From assembly GCF_002995495.1 (NCBI RefSeq), contig NZ_PVZV01000001.1, forward strand, positions 992,001 through 1,056,000: a DNA stretch of 64,000 nt, in the 5' to 3' direction. This stretch comes from Actinocorallia populi (GTDB lineage: Bacteria; Actinomycetota; Actinomycetes; Streptosporangiales; Streptosporangiaceae). This document shows, piece after piece, positions 16,786 to 25,934 of this stretch. Made by a program: the position numbers and the translations under genes. Position 1 is the stretch's first letter; each line of letters opens with the position of its first letter. The notes beneath the pieces were generated by a model. That model was not told where the DNA came from, did no database searches, and was given only the letters and a program-made list of their open reading frames with translations.

Positions 16786-17983
16786 GGAGACCGTCGGCAT
16801 CATCGGCGCCGGAATCGTCGGGCTCGCGATCGGCAGGGAGATCACCCTGCGGCGGCCCGGAACCCGCGTCGTCGTCTTCGAGAAGGAGGACCGGGTCGCG
16901 GTCCACCAGACCGGCCACAACTCCGGTGTCGTCCACGCGGGCATCTACTACACGCCCGGCAGCCTCAAGGCCGAGCTGTGCACGCGCGGCGCGGCGATGA
17001 TCCGCGAGTACTGCCGGGAACGGGAGCTGCCGTTCGACGAGTGCGGCAAGCTCGTCGTCGCCGTCACCCCGCAGGACGTCGAGCGGATGGACGCCCTGGC
17101 CGCCCGTGCGGGCGACAACCACGTCCCGGGGCTGCGGCGCGTCGGCCCCGAGGAGATCCGCGAGATCGAGCCGCACTGCACCGGCCTGGCGGCCCTGCAC
17201 TCGCCGCGCACCGCGATCACCGACTACGTGCGGATCACCGAGTCGTTCGGCGACGACGTCGTCGGGGCCGGAGGCGAGATCAGGCTGTCGTTCCCGGTCA
17301 CCCGGATCACCGAGGTGACGGGCGGGATCGAGGTCGCCTCCGGGGACGAGGCGGTCAGGGTCGACCGGCTGATCATCTGCGCGGGCATCCAGTCGGACCT
17401 CGTCGCCGGCCTGGCGGGCGATGACCCCGGCCCCCGGATCGTCCCGTTCCGCGGCGAGTACATGTTGATCCGTCCGGAGAAGGCCGATCTGATCCGCGGC
17501 CTCATCTACCCGGTCCCCGACCCCCGCTACCCGTTCCTCGGCGTGCACTTCACCCGCCGGGTGGACGGCACCGTGGACGTCGGCCCCAACGCGGTGCTCG
17601 CGTTCGCGCGCGAGGGGTACCGCCTCTCCGACGTCTCCGTAAGCGACCTGGTCCAGATGGCGCGCTGGACCGGCACCTGGAAGATGGCGGCGCGGCATTG
17701 GCGGACCGGCGTCAAGGAAATGCGCGGCTCCCTTTCCAAAAAGGCTTTCATGAAGTCCGCACGGAATTATGTCGCCGAGATCGGACCGGAGGACGTCCAC
17801 CCGGGCGGCGCGGGCGTGCGCGCCCAGGCGCTCGACCGCGACGGCACTCTCGTCGAGGACTTCCGCATCCACCGGCTCGGCCGGATCACGGCCGTGCGGA
17901 ACGCCCCCTCACCTGCGGCGACGTCCTCCATGGCGATCGCCGAGTACGTGCTGGACACCATCGACGGCAAACGGGGCGGCTGA
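16778..17983 (+). CDS. lhgO: L-2-hydroxyglutarate oxidase (LhgO) family FAD enzyme
   Basis: A 401-residue DAO-superfamily flavoprotein. The FAD dinucleotide motif (IGAGIVGLAIG, residues 8-18), the HQTGHNSGVVHAGIYY segment typical of LhgO/L2HGDH, and the C-terminal GAGVRAQALD motif are all visible. LhgO oxidises L-2-hydroxyglutarate to 2-oxoglutarate and passes electrons to the quinone pool. Overlap with an aldehyde dehydrogenase suggests that aldehyde and hydroxy acid are successive intermediates. A related 2-hydroxy acid as substrate is possible. Confidence 0.85.
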   Translation: MAEETVGIIGAGIVGLAIGREITLRRPGTRVVVFEKEDRVAVHQTGHNSGVVHAGIYYTPGSLKAELCTRGAAMIREYCRERELPFDECGKLVVAVTPQDVERMDALAARAGDNHVPGLRRVGPEEIREIEPHCTGLAALHSPRTAITDYVRITESFGDDVVGAGGEIRLSFPVTRITEVTGGIEVASGDEAVRVDRLIICAGIQSDLVAGLAGDDPGPRIVPFRGEYMLIRPEKADLIRGLIYPVPDPRYPFLGVHFTRRVDGTVDVGPNAVLAFAREGYRLSDVSVSDLVQMARWTGTWKMAARHWRTGVKEMRGSLSKKAFMKSARNYVAEIGPEDVHPGGAGVRAQALDRDGTLVEDFRIHRLGRITAVRNAPSPAATSSMAIAEYVLDTIDGKRGG

Positions 17984-18102
17984 CCGTCAAGTGTCGCCGC
18001 GTGCAACAAGCGATTGCGCGCTGAGGGCTCCTTAAGGCCACTTCCGGCCTATAGCGTACGTCGCATCCGATAAGGCGAAAATCAAAAGAAAGGACGCCCG
18101 AA

Positions 18103-18963
18103 ATGTTTGTCGTCGATTCCCAGGTCCATGTCTGGAAGGAAGAGACCCCCGACCGTCCCTGGGTTCCGGGCGCCCGCGAGCGGATCCGGTTGAACGGCCA
18201 CCGCGAGGACCCGTTCAGCTACGAGGAGTGCCTGGCCCTGATGGACGAGGCCGGCGTCAACCGCGCGCTGATCCTGCCGCCCTCCTGGGAGGGCAACCGC
18301 ATCGACTACTCCCTCGAGGCGTGCGAGGCGCACCCGGACCGCTTCGGCATCATGGCCCGCGTCCCGCAGGACGACCCGGTCGAGGGCACGGCCATGCTGC
18401 GGGACTTCGCCCAGAACCCCTACGTCAAGGGCACCCGGCTGACCTTCCACCGGCCGCAGGACCGCAACTGGATGATCGACGGCACCAACGACTGGTACTG
18501 GCCGGTCGCCGAGGAGCTCGGCATCCCCACCATGGTGCACGCCCCGATCTGGAAGCGGGAGCTCGGCGAGATCGCCGCCCGGCACCCGAACCTGAAGATC
18601 ATCATCGACCACATGGGCATCATGGCCCGCTGCGTCGACGACGCGATCGGCTACTGGGTGCAGGAGACCGCCGACCTGCACGAGCACCCCAACGTCTACG
18701 TCAAGGTCTCGGCGATCCCCGGCTACTCCACGCACCCGTTCCCCAACCTCAACATCGAGAAGTACGTGCGCGAGATGGTCGACCGGATGGGGCCCGAGCG
18801 CTGCTTCTGGGGCACCGACCTGACCCGCCTCATGGGGCACGGCCTGACCTACACCGACACGATCGAGCAGTTCACCAAGCACTTCGACCTCAGCGCCGAG
18901 GAACTGGAGTGGATCATGGGCCGGGGCATCTGCGAGGTGCTCGACTGGCCGGTAGAGGGCTGA
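18103..18963 (+). CDS. Amidohydrolase 2 (PF04909-type) metal-dependent hydrolase
   Basis: A 286-residue TIM-barrel protein opening with a Dxx-VHVW metal segment (VVDSQVHVW). Later ligands are His in MVHAPIWK, His in IIDHMGIM and Asp in FWGTDLTR. The family includes pyrone dicarboxylate lactonase and ACMSD-type decarboxylases. It starts a new unit 119 bp after lhgO, with the ThDP enzyme 10 bp downstream. A lactonase or decarboxylase step on a dicarboxylate intermediate is the likeliest reading. Confidence 0.85.
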   Translation: MFVVDSQVHVWKEETPDRPWVPGARERIRLNGHREDPFSYEECLALMDEAGVNRALILPPSWEGNRIDYSLEACEAHPDRFGIMARVPQDDPVEGTAMLRDFAQNPYVKGTRLTFHRPQDRNWMIDGTNDWYWPVAEELGIPTMVHAPIWKRELGEIAARHPNLKIIIDHMGIMARCVDDAIGYWVQETADLHEHPNVYVKVSAIPGYSTHPFPNLNIEKYVREMVDRMGPERCFWGTDLTRLMGHGLTYTDTIEQFTKHFDLSAEELEWIMGRGICEVLDWPVEG

Positions 18964-18973
18964 GAAGGGCGCC

Positions 18974-20683
18974 ATGACACACCGCACCGACGGCGGAGAC
19001 GCCGTCATCGCCGCGTTCAACGCGATCGGGTCCGACTACGTCTTCTCCTCGCCGGGCTCGGAATGGGCGCCGGTCTGGGAGTCGCTGGCCAGGCGCCACC
19101 GCGACGGGCTGCCCTGCCCGAAGTACCTCGACCTGACGCACGAGACCGTGGCCGTCGGCATGGCCACCGGCTACGGGCTCCTCACCCGCCGGGCCCAGGG
19201 CGTGCTGCTGCACGCGGGCCCCGGTCTCCTGCAGGGCGCGTGCGCGGTCCACGGCGCGCTCCTGGCGGGAGTGCCGATGGTCGTCTCCTCGTCGGAGTCC
19301 GTCACCTACGGCGACGGACCCGGGCCCGACCCGGGCGGTCAGTGGTACCGCAACCTGTCGGTCGTGGGCGGCCCGCACCAGATGGCGCAGCCCTTCGTGA
19401 AGTGGGCCAACCAGGTCGGCAGCGTCTCGACCCTCACCGGCATGGTGACCCGCTCGGCCGAACTCGCCGAGCGGGCTCCGGCCGGACCCGCCTACCTCAA
19501 CATCCCGCTCGAGATCCTGCTCGAACCCTGGGCGGAGCACGAGCTCAAGCCGGTCGCGCGCAGGGGCTCGACGGTCAGCGCGCCCGACGAGATCGCGGCG
19601 GTGCTCGACCTGCTGTCCCGGGCGGCGAACCCGGTGATCGTCACCGAGACGACCGGCCGCGAGGCCGGTGGCATGGAGGCGCTGGTCGCCTTCGCCGAGG
19701 CGGCGCGGATCCCGGTCGTCGAGCCCAACTCGGCGGTGTGCGCGAACTTCCCCCGCACGCACGAGCTGCACGCGGGCAGCGACATCGGCCCGTTCGTCGA
19801 GGGAGCGGACGCGGCGGACCTCATCCTGCTGGTCAACTGCCGTGCGCCGTTCTACCCGCCCAGCCGGAGGCCGGCGAAGGCGAAGATCGTCGTCATCGAC
19901 GAGGTGCCGCAGCGCCCGCACATCGCCTACCAGGTGCTCTTCGCCGACCACTACCTGGAAGGCGGCGTCGCGGCCACCCTCCGGGAGATGGCCCGGCTGA
20001 CCCGCGAGGCGGCGCCGGACGAGGCGCTGCTGGAGCGGCGGAGCCGGGCGCAGCTGACCCGCCGCCGGGCCGAGACCCGGGCGATCGAGGCGGCCGAGGA
20101 GCGCGCGGCGAACGCCGACGGGCTCGACCCGGTCACGGTGGCCGCCGCGCTGCGCGAGGTGATCGAGGGCGAGGACGCGATCGTGGTCGACGAGACGATC
20201 ACCCACAGCAGGGTCGTCCAGCGCCACCTGAAGAACGACGAGCCCGACTCGTACTTCTACGTGCAGGGCGGCCTCGGCCAGGGCATCGCGGTCGCGCTGG
20301 GCGTCAAGCTCGCCGCTCCCGAGCGGCCCGTCGTCCTGACGGTCGGCGACGGGGCGTTCCTCTACAACCCCGTCATCCCGTCGCTCGACGCCGCGAAAAC
20401 CAACGGGCTCCCGCTGCTGATCGTGGTCTTCAACAACCGCAAGTACCTCTCCATGAAGCTGAACCACCTGCGCTTCTACCCCGAGGGCGCGGCGGTCGAC
20501 ACCGGGGAGTTCCTCGGCGTGGACCTCGGCGGCCAGCCCGAGCTGGCGCGCTTCGCCGAGCCGTTCGGCATGCACGGCGAGGCCGTGGAGAAGGCCGCCG
20601 AGCTGGCGCCCGCGCTGGAGCGCGCGCTGCGGGCGGTCCAGGGCGGCACGACCGCGATCGTCAACATCTCCGTTTCCCGCTGA
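18974..20683 (+). CDS. Thiamine-diphosphate-dependent enzyme, acetolactate-synthase-like
   Basis: A 569-residue protein with the three ThDP-family domains: N-terminal pyrimidine-binding domain with Glu in LTHETVAVG, central domain (about 190-320), and C-terminal pyrophosphate domain with GDGAFLYN followed by the NN near residue 490. It could decarboxylate or ligate a 2-oxo acid. Quinone-like substitutions in the active-site region cannot be judged by eye. It lies between the amidohydrolase and the Ldh-type dehydrogenase in one operon. Confidence 0.85.
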   Translation: MTHRTDGGDAVIAAFNAIGSDYVFSSPGSEWAPVWESLARRHRDGLPCPKYLDLTHETVAVGMATGYGLLTRRAQGVLLHAGPGLLQGACAVHGALLAGVPMVVSSSESVTYGDGPGPDPGGQWYRNLSVVGGPHQMAQPFVKWANQVGSVSTLTGMVTRSAELAERAPAGPAYLNIPLEILLEPWAEHELKPVARRGSTVSAPDEIAAVLDLLSRAANPVIVTETTGREAGGMEALVAFAEAARIPVVEPNSAVCANFPRTHELHAGSDIGPFVEGADAADLILLVNCRAPFYPPSRRPAKAKIVVIDEVPQRPHIAYQVLFADHYLEGGVAATLREMARLTREAAPDEALLERRSRAQLTRRRAETRAIEAAEERAANADGLDPVTVAAALREVIEGEDAIVVDETITHSRVVQRHLKNDEPDSYFYVQGGLGQGIAVALGVKLAAPERPVVLTVGDGAFLYNPVIPSLDAAKTNGLPLLIVVFNNRKYLSMKLNHLRFYPEGAAVDTGEFLGVDLGGQPELARFAEPFGMHGEAVEKAAELAPALERALRAVQGGTTAIVNISVSR

Positions 20684-20702
20684 GCACAGACCGGAGCCAC
20701 CC

Positions 20703-21755
20703 ATGCCACCGACGAAAGTCGTGATCCCCGCCGCCGAGCTGAAGAGCTTCGTGGCCGAGCTCTTCACCCGGGCGGGCACCGGCGCCGAGCACGCCGAGAC
20801 CATCAGTGACGTGCTGATCTGGGCGAGCCTGCGCGGCGTCGACTCCCACGGCGTCGCCCGCGTCCCCCGCTACCTGGAGCTGCTGGAGTCCGGCGAGGCC
20901 AACCCCGCGCCCGACGTCAGGCTCGCCTCCACTGTGCCGGGCGTCGCGCTCCTGGACGCCGACCGGGCCCCCGGTCCCGTCGCCCTCACCGCGGCCGCGC
21001 ACGAGGCGATCGCGCGGGCACGCGCCAACGGCATCGGCGCGGTCGGCGTGCGCCGCACCGTGCACACCGGCGCCATCGGCTACTACACCACCCTCATCGC
21101 GGAGGCGGGCCTCACCGGCATCGCGTTCGTGGCGGGCATGCCCAACATGGGTTACACCGGCGTCAAGGGCGCGGCGGTGGCGACGAGCCCGCTCGCGATC
21201 GCCGTCCCCGCGCCGGGCCGTCCGCCGGTGCTGCTCGACATGGCCACCGCGACGATCGCGCTGGGCAAGATCGCCCAGTACCGGAACGCCGGCAGGGAGC
21301 TGCCGGAGGGCGCCGCGGCCACCGCCGACGGCACCCCCACCACCGACCCGGATCTCGCCGAGATGCCGCTGCCGATGGCGGGCGCCAAGGGCGCGGGCAT
21401 GTCCCTGGTCTTCGAGCTGCTCACCAGCGTCATGGTCGGCGCGCCGATCCTCTCCTCGTTCCACGGCGACGACCCGCAGGGCAGGGTCCACCGGCAGAAC
21501 GCCCTGATCATCGCGGTCGACCCCGCCGCGTTCGGGGCCGGCGAGGCGTTCGCCGACTCGGTCGCCGCCACCGTCGACACGCTCAAGGGCCTGCCCCGGG
21601 CGGACGAGGACACCGAGGTCCGCTACCCCGGCGAGGGCGGCTCCGCGATCGCGGCCACCCGGGCGGCCGAGGGCGTCCCGGTGGGTCCGAAGGTGTGGAA
21701 GGGGCTCGTCGAGGCCGCCGGGAAGCTGGGCGTGAAGGTCCCCGGCGAGGCCTGA
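20703..21755 (+). CDS. Malate/L-lactate dehydrogenase (Ldh)-family oxidoreductase
   Basis: A 350-residue protein of the Ldh2/MdH2 fold (PF02615), not the classical Rossmann type. Diagnostic segments are RGVDSHGVARVPRYLE near residues 40-60, the GAVGVRRTVHTGAIGYYT block, and AGAKGAGMSLVFELL near 240. The family reduces 2-oxo acids with NAD(P)H (sulfolactate, ureidoglycolate, delta-1-piperideine-2-carboxylate and others). It starts 19 bp after the ThDP gene. Confidence 0.88.
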   Translation: MPPTKVVIPAAELKSFVAELFTRAGTGAEHAETISDVLIWASLRGVDSHGVARVPRYLELLESGEANPAPDVRLASTVPGVALLDADRAPGPVALTAAAHEAIARARANGIGAVGVRRTVHTGAIGYYTTLIAEAGLTGIAFVAGMPNMGYTGVKGAAVATSPLAIAVPAPGRPPVLLDMATATIALGKIAQYRNAGRELPEGAAATADGTPTTDPDLAEMPLPMAGAKGAGMSLVFELLTSVMVGAPILSSFHGDDPQGRVHRQNALIIAVDPAAFGAGEAFADSVAATVDTLKGLPRADEDTEVRYPGEGGSAIAATRAAEGVPVGPKVWKGLVEAAGKLGVKVPGEA

Positions 21756-21789
21756 TCCAAAAGCGTCCAGGCCCAGGAAGGGACCACAG

Positions 21790-22677
21790 ATGACAGAAGC
21801 TCCAGACCGTCCGGGACGGCAGGGCCGTCCGGGAGGGCGTCCGGGCGGCGGGCAGGGGAGAGGGCGCCGGGTCACCCGGTCGGAGGTCCAGCGGGTCGAA
21901 CGACTCACTCCGCGCCTGCTCCGCATCGTGCTGGGCGGTCCGGGCCTGGCGGACTTCAGCGCGGGCGAGTACACCGACCACTACATCAAACTGCTGCTCC
22001 CCGTCCCGGGCGTGATCTATCCGGAGCCCTTCGACCTGCAGCGCATCCGTGCCGACCTCCCTCGGGAGGAGTGGCCCGCCATGCGCACCTACACCGTGCG
22101 CCGGTGGGACGCCGGGAGGCGCGAGCTGACCGTCGATCTCGTCCACCACGGTGACGAAGGACCGGCCGGGCCCTGGGCCGCCGGGCTGCAGCCGGGCGAC
22201 GTGGTCCGTTTCGCCGGACCGGGGGGAGGCTACGCTCCCGGCGCGGACGCCGACTGGCATCTGCTGGCGGGCGACGAGAGCGCCCTCCCCGCCATCGCGG
22301 CGACGCTGGAGCGGCTGCCGCGAGGCGCCCGGGCCCTGGCCTTCATCGAGGTGGCGGGGCCGGAGGAGGAGCTGGAACTGGAGTCCTCCGGAGACGCGGT
22401 GATCACCTGGGTGCACCGCGGCGACGCTCCCGTGGGCGAGGCCCTCGTCCGGGCGGTCCGCGGGCTGGACTTCCCCGCGGGCGAGCCGCAGGCGTTCGTC
22501 CACGGGGAGGCGGGCTTCGTCAGGGAGCTGCGCCGGCTGCTGCTCATCGAGCGCGGCCTCCCGCGGGACCGCGTCTCCATCTCGGGCTACTGGCGGCTCG
22601 GCCAGAACGAGGACGGCTGGCAGGCCGCCAAGCGCGAGTGGAACCGCCGGGTCGAGGAGGAGCAGGGGGGAGCCTGA
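21790..22677 (+). CDS. Siderophore-interacting FAD-binding protein
   Basis: A 295-residue ViuB/SIP-type flavoprotein. The FAD motif RTYTVRRWD, the nucleotide-binding segment LLAGDESALPAIAATLERLP and the C-terminal GYWRLGQNEDGW signature are all present. SIPs reduce ferric siderophores in the cytoplasm. It lies 34 bp after the Ldh gene and before a terminator, so it is co-transcribed with catabolic genes. It may supply iron for the dioxygenase or act as a flavin reductase for a pathway enzyme. A disordered 28-residue Arg/Gly/Pro N-terminus is unusual. Confidence 0.88.
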   Translation: MTEAPDRPGRQGRPGGRPGGGQGRGRRVTRSEVQRVERLTPRLLRIVLGGPGLADFSAGEYTDHYIKLLLPVPGVIYPEPFDLQRIRADLPREEWPAMRTYTVRRWDAGRRELTVDLVHHGDEGPAGPWAAGLQPGDVVRFAGPGGGYAPGADADWHLLAGDESALPAIAATLERLPRGARALAFIEVAGPEEELELESSGDAVITWVHRGDAPVGEALVRAVRGLDFPAGEPQAFVHGEAGFVRELRRLLLIERGLPRDRVSISGYWRLGQNEDGWQAAKREWNRRVEEEQGGA

Positions 22678-22721
22678 TCCGAGCGGTTCCGGCGGGACAC
22701 GGGATCTCCACCGAACCGGCG

Positions 22722-22757
22722 GGCCCCGGCCGTCTCGCCCTCGAGACCGCCGGGGCC
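22722..22757 (+). terminator. Intrinsic terminator after the siderophore-interacting protein
   Basis: 15-bp arms with a single mismatch (left 22722-22736, right 22743-22757, GGCCCCGGC opposite GCCGGGGCC) and a 6-nt loop. It is placed between the end of the catabolic block and the molybdoenzyme gene. Confidence 0.7.
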
Positions 22758-22802
22758 TGCCGCTTTAATGGAGGACGGGCGTGGACGAGTCAGGAGAGAG
22801 CC

Positions 22803-25082
22803 ATGGGTGCGGTCGAGGACAGGGACGAGGGGCGCCTTTCCGTCAGCGCGCCCAAGGAGTGGGCGGCCGGGGTGCCGGGGGTGGCGCACGCCCTGGGGTA
22901 CGCGCTGGGGCAGACGTCGGTGCGGCGGGCGGCGCTGACGCTGCTGAACGTCAACCAGGACGAGGGGCTGGACTGCCCGGGCTGCGCCTGGCCGGAGCCG
23001 GGCAGGCGGCACCTGAACGAGTACTGCGAGAACGGCGCCAAGCACGTCGCGGACGAGGCGACGACGCGGCGGGTGACCCCCGACTTCTTCCGGAGCCACG
23101 CGGTCTCGGAGCTGGACGGGAAGTCCGACCAGTGGCTCAACCGGCAGGGGCGGCTGACCGAGCCGATGGTCAAGCGGCCCGGTTCGGACCATTACGAGCC
23201 GATCGGGTGGGACGAGGCGCTCGGGCTGGTGGCCGGGGAACTGCGCCGTCTGGACGGCCCGGACGAGGCGCTGTTCTACACCTCGGGACGCCTGGGCAAC
23301 GAGGCGGCCTTTCTGCTGCAGCTGTTCGCGCGGGCGTTCGGGACCAACAACCTGCCGGACTGCTCGAACATGTGCCACGAGTCCAGCGGTTCGGCGCTGA
23401 ACCAGACGCTGGGCACGGGCAAGGGCAGCGTGAGCCTGGACGACCTCCACGAAGCCGATCTGGTCTTCGTGGTGGGCCAGAATCCGGGCACCAACCACCC
23501 GCGGATGCTCTCGGCGCTGGAGGAGACCAAGCGCCGCGGCGGCCGGGTCGTCGCGGTCAACCCGCTGCCCGAGGCGGGGCTGATGCGGTTCAAGCACCCG
23601 CAGAAGGTGCGGGGCGTGCTGGGGAAGGGCACCCAGATCGCGGACGTGTTCCTGCAGATCCGTCCCGGCGGCGACCTCGCCCTGTTCCAGGCGCTGAACC
23701 TGCTGCTGCTCCAGGCCGAGGACGCCGCTCCCGGCACCGTCCTGGACCGGGAGTTCATCACCGCCCACACCACCGGGTTCGCCGAGTTCGCCGAGCACGC
23801 CCGCCTCACGACGTGGCCGGACGTGCTGGAGGCCACCGGGCTGACCCGCGAGCAGATCGAGGACGTGCACGCCCGGGTCCTGGCGAGCAAGAAGATCATC
23901 GTGTGCTGGGCGATGGGGTTGACCCAGCACAAGCACGGCGTTCCGACGATCCGGGAGATCGTGAACTTCCTGCTGATGCGCGGCGGCCTCGGCCGCCCCG
24001 GCGCGGGGGTGTGCCCGGTGCGCGGCCACAGCAACGTCCAGGGCGACCGGACGATGGGCATCTGGGAGAAGCCTCCCGCGTGGTTCCTGAAAGCCCTGGA
24101 GAAGGAGTTCGGTTTCACCCCGCCGGCCGGGCACGGCATGGACACCGTGGAGGCGATCAGGGCGATGCGCGACGGGAGGGCGAAGGTCTTCCTGGGGGTG
24201 GGCGGCAACTTCGTGCGCGCCACGCCCGACAGCGAGGTCACCGAGGCGGCGCTGCGCTCCTGCCGGCTGACCGTGCAGATCTCGACCAAGCTCAACCGCT
24301 CCCACACCGTCTGCGGCGACACGGCACTGATCCTGCCGACGCTGGGCCGCAGCGACCGGGACGTCCGCGACGGCGTCGAGCGGTTCGTGACGGTCGAGGA
24401 CTCCATGAGCCAGGTCCACACGTCCCGGGGCAAGCTGCCGCCCGCGTCGGAGCACCTGCTGAGCGAGGTGTCGATCATCGCCCGCCTCGCCCGGCTGACC
24501 CTGGCGGACGGGCCCGAGCTGCCGTGGGAGGAGTTCGAGGCCGACTACGACGCCGTCCGCGACCGGATCTCCCGCGTCGTCCCGGGTTTCGAGGACTTCA
24601 ACGCCCGGGTCCGCGAGCCCGGCGGTTTCCGGCTGCCCAACCCCGTGAACGACCACGTCTTCAACACCCCGCAGGGCAAGGCCGTCTTCACCCGCAACGC
24701 CTTCACGATGCTGAAGGCGCCCCGGGGGCACCTGATCCTGCAGACCCTGCGCTCGCACGACCAGTGGAACACCGTCCCCTACACGGAGAACGACCGCTAC
24801 CGGGGCATCAAGGGCTCGCGCCGCGTGGTGATGGTCAACCCGCTGGACCTGGCGGACCTGGGCATCGCCGACGGCGGCCGGGTCGACCTGGTCGGCGTCT
24901 GGGAGGACGGGGTCGAGCGGCGTGCCCCCGGCTTCACCGTGGTCTCCTACCCGACGACGCCGGGCTCGGCCGCCGCCTACTACCCCGAGACCAACGTCCT
25001 GGTGCCCCTCGACAGCGTCGCCGACGTCAGCAACACCCCGACGTCCAAGGCCGTCGTGGTCCGGCTGGAAGCGGCGTCCTGA
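22803..25082 (+). CDS. FdhF/YdeP-type molybdopterin oxidoreductase (formate-dehydrogenase-like)
   Basis: A 759-residue single-subunit molybdoenzyme of the FdhF/YdeP group. The start chosen is the ATG at 22803. The N-terminal DCPGCAWPE cluster and the likely Mo-ligand Cys in NMCHESSG (a Cys where some formate dehydrogenases have selenocysteine) are visible, followed by the bis-MGD domains and the C-terminal molydopterin-dinucleotide domain (about 630-755). FdhD follows with a 1-bp overlap, which confirms a sulfurated Mo-bisPGD cofactor. No iron-sulfur or membrane subunit is adjacent, so the electron acceptor is unknown. True formate activity is unproven. Confidence 0.88.
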   Translation: MGAVEDRDEGRLSVSAPKEWAAGVPGVAHALGYALGQTSVRRAALTLLNVNQDEGLDCPGCAWPEPGRRHLNEYCENGAKHVADEATTRRVTPDFFRSHAVSELDGKSDQWLNRQGRLTEPMVKRPGSDHYEPIGWDEALGLVAGELRRLDGPDEALFYTSGRLGNEAAFLLQLFARAFGTNNLPDCSNMCHESSGSALNQTLGTGKGSVSLDDLHEADLVFVVGQNPGTNHPRMLSALEETKRRGGRVVAVNPLPEAGLMRFKHPQKVRGVLGKGTQIADVFLQIRPGGDLALFQALNLLLLQAEDAAPGTVLDREFITAHTTGFAEFAEHARLTTWPDVLEATGLTREQIEDVHARVLASKKIIVCWAMGLTQHKHGVPTIREIVNFLLMRGGLGRPGAGVCPVRGHSNVQGDRTMGIWEKPPAWFLKALEKEFGFTPPAGHGMDTVEAIRAMRDGRAKVFLGVGGNFVRATPDSEVTEAALRSCRLTVQISTKLNRSHTVCGDTALILPTLGRSDRDVRDGVERFVTVEDSMSQVHTSRGKLPPASEHLLSEVSIIARLARLTLADGPELPWEEFEADYDAVRDRISRVVPGFEDFNARVREPGGFRLPNPVNDHVFNTPQGKAVFTRNAFTMLKAPRGHLILQTLRSHDQWNTVPYTENDRYRGIKGSRRVVMVNPLDLADLGIADGGRVDLVGVWEDGVERRAPGFTVVSYPTTPGSAAAYYPETNVLVPLDSVADVSNTPTSKAVVVRLEAAS

Positions 25083-25903
25083 TGGGGAGGGTGACCGCCC
25101 GCCGCCCGGTCCTGCGCGTCCGCGACGGGCAGGTGACCCACCGCTCCGACACCCTGACGGTGGAGGAGCCCATGGAGCTGCGGGTCGGCGGCAGGGCGCT
25201 GACGGTGACCATGCGCACCCCCGGCGACGACTTCGACCTCGCCGCCGGGTTCCTGGTGGGCGAGGGCGTCGTGCGCACCGCGGCGGACATCGCGGGCATC
25301 CGCTACTGCGCGGGCGCGGCCGACGACGGCTCCAACACCTACAACATCGTGGACGTCGTCCTGGCCGACGGCGTCCCGCCGCCCGACGCCTCGCTGGAGC
25401 GCAACTTCTACACGACGTCCTCGTGCGGCCTGTGCGGGAAGTCCAGCCTGGAGGCCATCGCCACCACCGCCCCCTGGAACCTCGCCGAAGACCCGCTGCG
25501 CGTCGCCCCCGAAACGCTGGCCGTGCTGCCCGACCGGCTGCGTGAGGCGCAGCGCGTCTTCGACCGTACCGGCGGCCTGCACGCCGCCGGGCTCTTCACC
25601 CCCGAAGGCGAGCTGGTCTGCGTCCGTGAGGACGTCGGCCGCCACAACGCCGTGGACAAGGCCGTCGGCCACGCCCTGCGCTCCGGCCGCCTTCCGCTGC
25701 GGGAGACGATCCTCATGGTCAGCGGCAGGGCCTCCTTCGAACTCGTCCAGAAGGCCGTCATGGCGGGCATCCCCCTGCTCGCCGCGGTCTCGGCCCCGTC
25801 CTCCCTGGCCGTCGACCTGGCCGCCGACCAGGGCCTGACCCTGGTCGGCTTCCTTCGGGGCTCCTCCATGAACGTCTACACCGGTTCGGCCGTCACCGTC
25901 TGA
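25082..25903 (+). CDS. fdhD: Formate dehydrogenase accessory sulfurtransferase FdhD
   Basis: A 273-residue FdhD. The persulfide-carrying C115-x-x-C118 pair sits in TSSCGLCGK, and the VREDVGRHNAVDK and MVSGRASFELVQKA motifs are conserved. FdhD moves sulfur from a cysteine desulfurase to the Mo-bisPGD cofactor. The start codon shares a base with the molybdoenzyme stop (TGATG), so the two are translationally coupled. Confidence 0.95.
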   Translation: MGRVTARRPVLRVRDGQVTHRSDTLTVEEPMELRVGGRALTVTMRTPGDDFDLAAGFLVGEGVVRTAADIAGIRYCAGAADDGSNTYNIVDVVLADGVPPPDASLERNFYTTSSCGLCGKSSLEAIATTAPWNLAEDPLRVAPETLAVLPDRLREAQRVFDRTGGLHAAGLFTPEGELVCVREDVGRHNAVDKAVGHALRSGRLPLRETILMVSGRASFELVQKAVMAGIPLLAAVSAPSSLAVDLAADQGLTLVGFLRGSSMNVYTGSAVTV

Positions 25904-25934
25904 CCGGCGGCGGCCGTTCCGGTGCCGTCCCGCG

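Noticed and set aside
18103-21755. Sulfolactate/sulfoacetaldehyde degradation (Ldh-type plus ThDP enzyme)
   Set aside because: No phosphotransacetylase, sulfite exporter or desulfonase genes nearby, and the amidohydrolase and ring-cleavage genes do not fit.
22781-25903. A 1040-residue open frame running across the molybdoenzyme gene into fdhD
   Set aside because: Only its last 273 codons (fdhD) look like a protein; the rest is Arg/Gly/Pro-rich shadow of the molybdoenzyme in another frame.
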